This document shows positions 5,233 through 11,109 of a DNA stretch of 11,109 bases, piece by piece. The stretch comes from DATADF01 sp046263155. GTDB lineage: Bacteria > Actinomycetota > CADDZG01 > WHSQ01. The notes beneath the pieces are model-generated. The model had not been told where the DNA came from, did not search any database, and saw nothing but the letters and a program-made list of their open reading frames with translations. A program made the position numbers and the translations under genes. The stretch is taken from positions 1-11,109 of the forward strand of contig JBHELF010000059.1 in assembly GCA_046263155.1 (NCBI GenBank). Reading direction: 5' to 3'. How positions within the stretch are numbered: position 1 is the first letter of the stretch; each line of letters starts with the position of its first letter.

Positions 5233-7427
5233 GCGAGCTCGCCTTGCTCCAGCGAGAGGTGGATCAAAACCGCGACGGGAGCGAGAAAGGAGAGCACCAC
5301 GGCCGGGACCACGATCCCGGAATCGTTCACGGCGAATCCCAACACGGCGACGATCAGGCTACCGACCAGACCCGCCCGCAGGCGTGGGTGGCGATCCGCG
5401 AGCAACTGCCAGCGTCCCTTGGGACGCAGAAGTAGATAACCCATGAACGCGAGCGCAGGAGGGACCAGAAATGTCCATATGGTCGATGCGAATACGCGTA
5501 GGTTTGTCTGGATCTTCCGTTCGAGCGCGTCGATAAGAATCTGGCCGCCCCCGCTGCGAACGTCCTCGAACAAGCGCGCGAGATGAGTGCGTTCGTCCGG
5601 GGGCCTGGCCAGGTCGACCGCCAGCAGGAGGGCAAGGAGTAAGGCCGTTGCACCGATCGCGAGGACCGCGGCTCCCCATGTCGGCTTACGGCCGGCGAGC
5701 AACAGAAGGGTCAAGCCGAACCCGGGGACGAGCGCCAGGACGCCTCCCACGTCACTGCCGAACTGAGGCGCGCCGTCGATCACCACAACCGTAAGGAACA
5801 GCGCGCCCACCGAGGCCAGCGCCGCCCGGCTACCGCGCCACCGGTGCACGACCAGGGTTCCCGTTAGGAGCGCCGCGGCGGCAAGCACAGTGAACGCGAT
5901 ATTTCCGATGCCGAAGAAGCGACCGGCGACTATCGGCGAGTAGCTGAACACCGTGTTGAGCTGGAGATGCGAACCCGACAGCAGATCCACGAGAAGCACC
6001 GCCGTCGTCGCGGCAGTGAGGAGAAGCAGACGCTGTAGCGGCGACCGCGCCGAGATCGAGGTGGCCAGAACGAGGGCGGCGTCGATCGCGAGGAGGGCAG
6101 CAGAAAAGCCCCATGCCCCCAAATCGTGAGCGTCGACGAACCCGATCAGGTAGGTCGACACGGGAAATGCCACGAGCCCAAGGGCACCCAGCTCCAGAGC
6201 CCGCCGTGCCCCACGTCCACTTGTCAGTGGCCGGATCTCCTGGCGACGAAGCCACCAATAGCCGAGCGCGTAGACGAGAACCTGCAACAACACGAAGGCC
6301 GTCGCGACCGGGGTCCGCCAGTCGTCCACGAAGACCGATTCCTCGTCCAGGGCGATCGCAGCCTCGATCCGGTCGGCGACCGACGCGGGCACGTCGAAGA
6401 TGGGGCGTCCTTGCATGCTCGCCGGCCGCGGGGTGTCGAAGTGCCGGAGCACGGTCGGCGCGATATCCACAAGCGTGACGATCCCCGACCGCTGCGTGGA
6501 CGCCGAGCGCAAGAGGGAGCCCGCGGCGACACCGGGCCCGCGCACGATAGCCACCCCGAAGTGCACGTCGGGATCGGCCGCCGGATGCGTCGGGGACACG
6601 ATCAACACGAGAGTCTGGGGATCGAGAGCCTGTTCGAGCTTCGCCCACAAATCGTCGGCCGCCAGAAGAGCCTCCCTGCGATACTCCTGTGCGCGTCCGG
6701 GTTCGAGCAGCGCGGCTTGATCGGCCCGTGCCAGGTCGCCCTGATCGATCACGGATACGCCGCAGCGCCCGATCGCCCGAAGTGAGGCCGCGCTGATCGC
6801 GTCTGGATCGGTGCGCGCCCCGTAGGGTGCCGAAGGGTCCTCCACCAAGAGGACCGGACCTACGATCGCCTCGTCGACGACGCCCGTCGAGTCCATCGCG
6901 CTCAACAGCGGCCAGCGTCCGAAGCCAAGCGGGACCGGCGGAGGCAGACCCTCGTCCCCATTGCCCACGGCGATTACATCGATGCCTCCGAGAGCAGTTG
7001 CCATGGCGCCCGGCACGGCTCCGTAGTCGTCCTCCGCGGCGGCAGCCTTCACCTCCGCCAGGCCCGCTACGGCCAGGTCGCGCGCCGAGCCTCCCATTGC
7101 CGGCTCGGGTTCCGCGGCACCTCCGCTGACTCCCGCCCCGTCGAGTCGCGTACCGGCTCCGATCGTGGCAAAACCAGACGACAAGGTCGTCCGCGACGCT
7201 ACTGTCCGAACCGACAGCGATCCGATCGCGGAGGCCTCGATCGTGTCCAGCAGGGCCGGTGGCCGCCAGCGCGCGATATCGGCCCACGTCACCCCGGGGA
7301 GCGTGAATATGAGGGCTCGCTCGCACTGCGCCCGAGCCGGCTGGCTCGCGCCTGCAACCAAATAGCCGACGAGTACGGCGACCGCCGCCGCCCTACGATA
7401 CGTAATGCCCGTCGACGTCCTACGCAT
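5229..7427 (-). CDS. Alkaline-phosphatase-fold / polytopic membrane fusion protein, function unknown
   Basis: A 732-residue envelope protein. Residues 12-33 form a signal peptide or anchor, with ARA before Gln34 as a possible signal peptidase I site. Residues 35-350 resemble the alkaline phosphatase/sulfatase superfamily: first strand RALIFTLPGVTW, a nucleophile-loop-like SRTTLSSGFATIGAGTR (78-94), then VLIVSPTHP (274-282), GVAIVRGPGV (291-300) and IAPTVLRHFDTPRPASMQGR (322-341). The metal ligands are not in their usual places: the D-G after the first strand is P-G, and SDHG is replaced by SPTH. The domain has two cysteines, Cys35 and Cys222, which could form a disulfide. From about 375 there are ten or eleven membrane segments with polar motifs FSYSPIVAGRFFGIGN (494-509), FGSDVGG (556-562) and NDSG (701-704). 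I start at the ATG at 7427, which overlaps the glycosyltransferase stop (ATGCGTAG); the frame is open further upstream but that adds only arginine-rich out-of-frame sequence. It may act on a lipid-linked glycan or phosphate group outside the membrane, or be a pseudoenzyme. Confidence 0.78.
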   Translation of the reverse strand: MRRTSTGITYRRAAAVAVLVGYLVAGASQPARAQCERALIFTLPGVTWADIARWRPPALLDTIEASAIGSLSVRTVASRTTLSSGFATIGAGTRLDGAGVSGGAAEPEPAMGGSARDLAVAGLAEVKAAAAEDDYGAVPGAMATALGGIDVIAVGNGDEGLPPPVPLGFGRWPLLSAMDSTGVVDEAIVGPVLLVEDPSAPYGARTDPDAISAASLRAIGRCGVSVIDQGDLARADQAALLEPGRAQEYRREALLAADDLWAKLEQALDPQTLVLIVSPTHPAADPDVHFGVAIVRGPGVAAGSLLRSASTQRSGIVTLVDIAPTVLRHFDTPRPASMQGRPIFDVPASVADRIEAAIALDEESVFVDDWRTPVATAFVLLQVLVYALGYWWLRRQEIRPLTSGRGARRALELGALGLVAFPVSTYLIGFVDAHDLGAWGFSAALLAIDAALVLATSISARSPLQRLLLLTAATTAVLLVDLLSGSHLQLNTVFSYSPIVAGRFFGIGNIAFTVLAAAALLTGTLVVHRWRGSRAALASVGALFLTVVVIDGAPQFGSDVGGVLALVPGFGLTLLLLAGRKPTWGAAVLAIGATALLLALLLAVDLARPPDERTHLARLFEDVRSGGGQILIDALERKIQTNLRVFASTIWTFLVPPALAFMGYLLLRPKGRWQLLADRHPRLRAGLVGSLIVAVLGFAVNDSGIVVPAVVLSFLAPVAVLIHLSLEQGELA

Positions 7428-8523
7428 CGCCCAGCTCGTGATAGAGCGACGCGATCCGATCCAACATGACGGCCTTGGAAAACTTCCTTTTCTGCGTTTC
7501 GCGGGCGGCGGCCGCGTAGCGGCGGCCGAGCTTCTCAGAAGCAAGGACCTCATCTATGGCCGCGGCGAGCGCGGCCGCGTCGCCCACCGGAACAAGCCGC
7601 CCGCTCACTCGATCCTCGATGAGCTCTCGCATTCCCCCGGCGTCGGTGGTCACAACGGGGACTCCCGCCGCGACCGCCTCTTGGGCCGCGAGAGCAACGG
7701 CTTCCCACGTGGAGGACAGACAGAACACGTTCGCCGCGGCGACGTAACTTCCGGGATCGTCCTGGAAGCCGAGCCATCTGACGCGTGGCTCGATCCCCAT
7801 GTCGCGTGCGATAGATCTCAGGGAGCGCTCCAGAGGACCCTCCCCCAAGACGGCGAGGACGGCATCCCGCGCCACTTGCCGCCACGCGTCCAGAAGAACA
7901 TGAAGAGCTTTCTGAGGAGCCAGGCGCGCAACGGTCACCCCCATCGGGCGCCCCTCCACGGCCAGTTCACGCCTGACCTCAGCGGCAGAGCGCTTCGGTC
8001 GGCCGTCCGTCTGCACTCCGAGGTAGATCGTCTCGATCTTCGCAACGGCCGGCGAGTAGCGGCGCACGAGATGTTGTTTGATCTCCTCGGAAGGGGCGAC
8101 GATCCGCGTCGCGAGCCTCAGCGCCACGCGCTCGGATTCACCGAGGAGGCGTGCTCGGACTCTCCCGACGATCTTGGGATGGATCACGTTGTGCGCCGTG
8201 AATATCACGGGGCGCCCTCCTCGCCTGGCGGCCAGGCCTGCATCGACGGCCGCACGCAAACCGTGTGCGTGCACGAGCCGAAAACCGCCGTCCTGCATCA
8301 GGCGGTCGAGACGCCGAATCGCGGGGCCGTGATGCGCGAGTCCCCTCGGAATAGTGAGTGCGTGAGGTGGCTTCGGCATCGGAACCCGCGCCGTCGGGTC
8401 CCCCGCGATCTCGAGCTCCAGCCCGCGACGACCGTCGAGTTCATCCACAAGGCTGGCAACGTGCCGCCCGATGCCTCCGGCGGACTGGGCGAAAACCTCG
8501 AGGACCCTTAGAGGCGCATTCAC
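7420..8523 (-). CDS. GT4-family glycosyltransferase
   Basis: A retaining GT-B glycosyltransferase of 367 residues, likely cytoplasmic and membrane-associated. The N-terminal half has the glycine loop SAGGIGRHV (14-22) and LVHAHGLRA (83-91). The C-terminal donor-binding half has GVTVARLAPQKALHVLLDAW (195-214), with the conserved Arg200 and Lys205, then GEGP, the position-specific LGFQDD, and the E-x7-E motif in STWEAVALAAQEAVAAGVPVV, with Glu274 and Glu282. The residue after the first Glu is Ala where Gly is commonest, a mild variation. The start is the GTG at 8523, which overlaps the murJ stop as GTGA; it places the usual first strand LRVLEVFAQS directly after the start. The frame continues upstream to 9132, but that part is murJ in another phase. 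Coupling to murJ and the transferase-like gene suggests it adds a sugar to a lipid-linked intermediate. Donor and acceptor cannot be read from the sequence. Confidence 0.9.
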   Translation of the reverse strand: MNAPLRVLEVFAQSAGGIGRHVASLVDELDGRRGLELEIAGDPTARVPMPKPPHALTIPRGLAHHGPAIRRLDRLMQDGGFRLVHAHGLRAAVDAGLAARRGGRPVIFTAHNVIHPKIVGRVRARLLGESERVALRLATRIVAPSEEIKQHLVRRYSPAVAKIETIYLGVQTDGRPKRSAAEVRRELAVEGRPMGVTVARLAPQKALHVLLDAWRQVARDAVLAVLGEGPLERSLRSIARDMGIEPRVRWLGFQDDPGSYVAAANVFCLSSTWEAVALAAQEAVAAGVPVVTTDAGGMRELIEDRVSGRLVPVGDAAALAAAIDEVLASEKLGRRYAAAARETQKRKFSKAVMLDRIASLYHELGDA

Positions 8524-10124
8524 CCGCCGGCTCTCCCCAGCAGGCCGCGAAGTCGAGCCATCTCGGGCGAGCGCGCCAGGGCCATACCCGCCATATAAAC
8601 GAGACCCATCGCGGCCGCGGCACCTGCGAGCTCCAGGAACACGCCGGTCCTGGAATCGGCGTCCATCGCCATGCGGACCAGGATTCCGGCCGCGGCCGCG
8701 CCGACCGAGCCGATCAGGGACCGAGCGAGAGCGCGCGACAGCTCGGGACCCGTGGCGATCACACCCCGCAGGGGAAGCCGCAGCCCCAGCACGAATGCCC
8801 CCAACGAGAAGGCAATGGAATGCGCTGCCGCGAGACCGGCAACCTCCCAGCCGGACGGAGCCTGAAAGAAGAGCAGGACGCCGAGACCGCTCGCCGCCGC
8901 GACCGTCGTCGCATTCACGAGAGCCGGAGTCCGGGCTTCCCCTACCGCGTAGAAGGCGCGGGTCAGGAAAAGGAACGCCGAGTAACCCGGCAGGCCCAGG
9001 GCAAAAGCTGCAAGCACTCGTCCGATCAAGACGGTGTTCCCCGCGGACATAGCTCCGTAGTCGAGCGCCGCACTGGTGATGGCGTCGGACGCGACCACCA
9101 GGAGGGCCGCTACGGGCAGCAGCAGGAAACACAACATGCGAAGGCCGTCTCGAACCCGCGCGCTCACCTGTCTCAGTTCATCTCGCGCCGCATGTTCGGA
9201 CATCGCCGTGAACAACACGTTGAAGATTGCGATGCCTATCAGCGCGTGCGGAAGATAGAAGAACGTATAGGCCCATTGGTAGGCCGCGACGCCCCCCTCG
9301 AGCTTGTTCGCGAGCAACAGAACCACGATGAGTCCGGCCTGGTAGCCGCCGGCGTACCCGAGTCCCCAGATCCCGATCCGCAGGCCGCGCCTGACCTCGG
9401 GGTCCCTCGGACGCCACACCCAACGCCAGCGCCAGCCCAGGCGGCGCAGCTGCGGCAGCAGCACCGCGGTCATCGCGATCACGCCGACGGTTGTACCGGC
9501 TCCCAGTAAGAAGGTCTCCCCCGTGGAAATCCCCTCTAGCTCCGGTGCCCTGCTGCCGCGCAACGAGGCGTAAGTGAGGTACACGGCGATGACAACAAAG
9601 TTGTTCGCAATGGGGGCGAGGGCAGGGAGCAGAAACTTGCGGTGGGCATGGAGGGCCGCCGTCATGATCATGCCGGCGCCGTAGAAAACGATCTGCGGAG
9701 AGAACAGACGAAGGAGCGCGGTCCCCAACTGGATCTCTTCGGCACGCAACGCCGGGTCCTCGACCCCCAGCGTGAGGAGGCGCATGATGAGCGGGGCCCC
9801 GAGGCCGAGCACCACTCCGAGTGCTATCAGCGCAACGAGAGCGACCCACATCAGTGCGTTGGGGACCTCCCAGGAGGATTCCTCCCCCCGCCCCCGGACG
9901 AGCAGCGACACAAAGGTCGGCACGAAGACCGATGTGAGTACGCCGGCGGCCATGAGCTCGAACAACAGATTGGGTGCGGTGTTGGCCGTCTGGTAAACGT
10001 TCGCAAGGAAGGTAGTGCCGAGAGTGGCGGCGACAACGACGACTCGCAGAAAACCTGTGATGCGAGAGGCCGCCGTGGCGAGCGCTATTCCGGCCGCGCC
10101 GCGCGCGAGATCACCTCTTCTCAT
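8520..10124 (-). CDS. murJ: Lipid II flippase MurJ (MviN family)
   Basis: A 534-residue member of the MOP-superfamily flippases that move lipid II or related undecaprenyl-linked intermediates to the outer face of the membrane. It has about 14 hydrophobic segments, the standard number. The start resembles other MurJ proteins: SRITGFLRVVVVAATLG, with Arg21 and Arg27 matching the essential arginines 18 and 24 of the E. coli protein, then ANTAPNLLFELMAAGVLTSV (47-66), which matches the actinobacterial form of the PNLL motif. The E. coli residues Asp39 and Arg52 are not conserved, as is common in actinobacteria. It has none of the kinase-like or extracellular extensions of mycobacterial MviN. The ATG at 10124 has only a weak Shine-Dalgarno sequence; the preceding gap contains a palindrome, a hairpin and a 28-codon frame overlapping the start. 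Whether this copy carries lipid II or a glycan made by its neighbours cannot be decided here. Confidence 0.94.
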   Translation of the reverse strand: MRRGDLARGAAGIALATAASRITGFLRVVVVAATLGTTFLANVYQTANTAPNLLFELMAAGVLTSVFVPTFVSLLVRGRGEESSWEVPNALMWVALVALIALGVVLGLGAPLIMRLLTLGVEDPALRAEEIQLGTALLRLFSPQIVFYGAGMIMTAALHAHRKFLLPALAPIANNFVVIAVYLTYASLRGSRAPELEGISTGETFLLGAGTTVGVIAMTAVLLPQLRRLGWRWRWVWRPRDPEVRRGLRIGIWGLGYAGGYQAGLIVVLLLANKLEGGVAAYQWAYTFFYLPHALIGIAIFNVLFTAMSEHAARDELRQVSARVRDGLRMLCFLLLPVAALLVVASDAITSAALDYGAMSAGNTVLIGRVLAAFALGLPGYSAFLFLTRAFYAVGEARTPALVNATTVAAASGLGVLLFFQAPSGWEVAGLAAAHSIAFSLGAFVLGLRLPLRGVIATGPELSRALARSLIGSVGAAAAGILVRMAMDADSRTGVFLELAGAAAAMGLVYMAGMALARSPEMARLRGLLGRAGG

Positions 10125-10140
10125 GAATCTGGATCGGTTT

Positions 10141-10152
10141 GGGTGGCCACCC
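10141..10152. repeat. Perfect 12-bp palindrome upstream of murJ
   Basis: GGGTGGCCACCC is fully self-complementary and lies 17 bases upstream of the murJ start codon. It could be a dimeric-regulator site or part of a leader hairpin. A 12-base palindrome can occur by chance in GC-rich DNA, so the functional reading is tentative. Confidence 0.35.
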
Positions 10153-10155
10153 GCC

Positions 10156-10172
10156 CGCCGCGAAAAGCGGCG
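10156..10172. repeat. Hairpin in the steB-murJ spacer
   Basis: CGCCGC (10156-10161) and GCGGCG (10167-10172) pair across a five-base loop (GAAAA on the plus strand, TTTTC in the transcript). It lies 30 bases after the steB-like stop. There is no T-run after the stem, so it is more likely a processing or attenuation hairpin than a complete terminator. Confidence 0.35.
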
Positions 10173-10202
10173 ATCGGGTGCTTCCCGAGCAGGCCATCCA
10201 AG

Positions 10203-11109
10203 CTAGATACCCGGCAGCGGAAACGGCTGCTCCGCGCCGGCGTCATATCCGTAATGACCGGCTTCGAAGGCCGCTCGCGACAGCGCCAGGGCTGCTGCGA
10301 TACGCCCCGACACGGTGTCGGCATGGTCCACCGTGGCCACCCCTTCCGCGATGTCGGCGTCATCCCTCACGGACTGGACCAAACCCCACACGCTGTCGGC
10401 CGATTCGACCGCAACGACCTTCGCCCCCCGGTCGGCGAGCGTGCCGGTCAACGCGAGGCCGAATCCCTCGATCTCATAGGCCGCTTCCTCCGCGCTCCCG
10501 CCCGCGACGATGAACTCCGCGCCGATCGGGATCGTCACGGGATCCTGATCGCGATCGATCGCGAGGAAGTTGGCGTCCTCCAGTTCCTCGATTAGGGCAT
10601 CCAACCGTTGTTCCGCTAGCAGTGTCCGCCGGCGTTGGTCTGCGATGCTCGCCGTCGCTGCAACGCGACCCACGGCCCGGGCCACTTCTTCGCGCAACTC
10701 CGACGCGTCCTCGATGTCGTGGCCGGTGATGAGGCGCAACTCATCGGCCCCGGAGTCGTCCGTCAGGGCGAACCGTTCCGAAATAAAAATGGTAGTTGCG
10801 ATATCGCCCCCGGCCTCCTCTACTACTGCGCGCAGCGCGTCGACCAAGGCATCGTCACTTGCTTCGAAAACGAAGAGAACGATCTCCGAGCCACTCAAGG
10901 CCTCGTTTACCAGCGCGGGCTCCAGAAAGCGGGCGAACTCCTCGCCGTTGGAAACCAGGCCTCGAAGCCGCACGATCTCCGCCAGACGTTCCTCATTTTT
11001 TACACGCACGTCTTCCAGCCGATCCTGGATGTCCTCCAGAAGGTTGTCGGCGATAACGGCCGAGCCGATCAGCAAGCCCAAGCCCAGGGCCAGAAAGACG
11101 GCGACCAGC
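10203..11109 (-). CDS. steB: SteB/MctB (DUF3186) family envelope protein (5' end beyond window)
   Basis: The C-terminal 301 residues of a protein whose first codons lie past the right edge. The frame at the edge reads LVAVFLALGLGLLIG, the N-terminal membrane helix of this family, normally preceded by about ten residues; an internal TTG at 11081 is therefore not the start. A heptad-like acidic coiled coil follows (about bases 10930-11060: LEDIQDRLEDVRVKNEERL and onward). Then comes the family domain, with strands such as ALVNEALSGSEIVLFVFE, a long helical linker, and an alpha/beta domain ending in VSGRIAAALALSRAAFEAG and GHYGYDAGAEQPFPLP. Mycobacterium Rv1698 was first proposed as a copper exporter (MctB); in Corynebacterium the SteA-SteB pair was tied to cell separation through activation of a peptidoglycan hydrolase. 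Its place next to murJ fits an envelope role better than copper transport. SteA, normally just upstream, would be outside the window. Confidence 0.88.
   Translation of the reverse strand, partial: LVAVFLALGLGLLIGSAVIADNLLEDIQDRLEDVRVKNEERLAEIVRLRGLVSNGEEFARFLEPALVNEALSGSEIVLFVFEASDDALVDALRAVVEEAGGDIATTIFISERFALTDDSGADELRLITGHDIEDASELREEVARAVGRVAATASIADQRRRTLLAEQRLDALIEELEDANFLAIDRDQDPVTIPIGAEFIVAGGSAEEAAYEIEGFGLALTGTLADRGAKVVAVESADSVWGLVQSVRDDADIAEGVATVDHADTVSGRIAAALALSRAAFEAGHYGYDAGAEQPFPLPGI

Noticed and set aside
5830..7326. A 498-codon minus-strand frame inside the phosphatase-like gene in another phase.
   Set aside because: Extremely Arg/Gly-rich translation without hydrophobic segments. 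The other phase has a signal peptide, family motifs and membrane helices.
7428..7553. Longer start for the phosphatase-like protein at 7553.
   Set aside because: The added 42 residues are Arg/Ser-rich and lie within the 3' end of the glycosyltransferase gene. The ATG at 7427 sits directly before the signal peptide.
8524..9132. Longer glycosyltransferase frame beginning at 9132.
   Set aside because: The extra 203 residues are murJ read in the wrong phase. The GTG at 8523 gives the standard GT4 N-terminus and a GTGA overlap.
8358..9509. A 383-codon plus-strand frame opposite the murJ/glycosyltransferase junction.
   Set aside because: No recognisable domain and low-complexity composition. Both genes on the minus strand have clear family motifs there.
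9642..10595. A 317-codon plus-strand frame spanning the steB-murJ gap.
   Set aside because: It is antisense to two well-supported genes and has no domain or ribosome-binding site.
1..11109. Mobile elements, CRISPR arrays, tRNA or rRNA genes.
   Set aside because: No transposase, no regularly spaced repeats and no cloverleaf or rRNA-like sequence noticed. The tyrosine recombinase is XerD in a housekeeping context, not an integrase beside an attachment site.

Overview
The window is GC-rich (roughly 65% by eye) and every gene I can support lies on the minus strand, so transcription runs from right (11109) to left (1). The families and their order (a SteB/MctB-type protein, MurJ, CTP synthase, alanine dehydrogenase, XerD, and a TraR/DksA-type zinc-finger protein) point to an actinobacterium. 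Departures from the Mycobacterium and Streptomyces versions of this neighbourhood suggest a lineage outside those groups. This placement is inferred from gene content, not from a phylogeny.

Right half, 4414-11109: a cell-envelope block. It starts with the 5'-truncated steB-like gene, a membrane-anchored coiled-coil protein whose relatives work in cell separation or have been proposed to transport copper. After a 78-base gap with a palindrome and a hairpin come four tightly coupled genes: murJ (lipid II flippase), a GT4 glycosyltransferase, a 732-residue alkaline-phosphatase-fold/polytopic membrane fusion, and a small MraY/WecA-type polyprenyl-phosphate sugar-phosphate transferase homologue. 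Each stop codon overlaps the next start (GTGA, ATGCGTAG, ATGA). Between them these four proteins have the parts to make, decorate, flip and process a lipid-linked glycan. No characterised pathway with exactly this set comes to mind, so this is the best candidate here for an undescribed system.

Middle, 4211-4413: the largest intergenic stretch (203 bases). It forms the pyrG leader and holds a 10-bp bulged hairpin nested inside a 9-bp inverted repeat.

Left half, 1-4210: a housekeeping run of pyrG, ald, xerD and a TraR/DksA-type gene that continues past the left edge. The pyrG-ald and ald-xerD order resembles other actinobacterial chromosomes, but the NUDIX gene usually found beside pyrG is absent. 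The xerD reading frame has no ATG, GTG or TTG upstream of its conserved N-terminal region. Either it uses a CTG start, which has a well-placed Shine-Dalgarno sequence, or there is a one-base error near 1284.

I see no tRNA, rRNA, CRISPR array, insertion sequence or convincing intrinsic terminator. The long reading frames on the plus strand are GC-rich shadows of the minus-strand genes.
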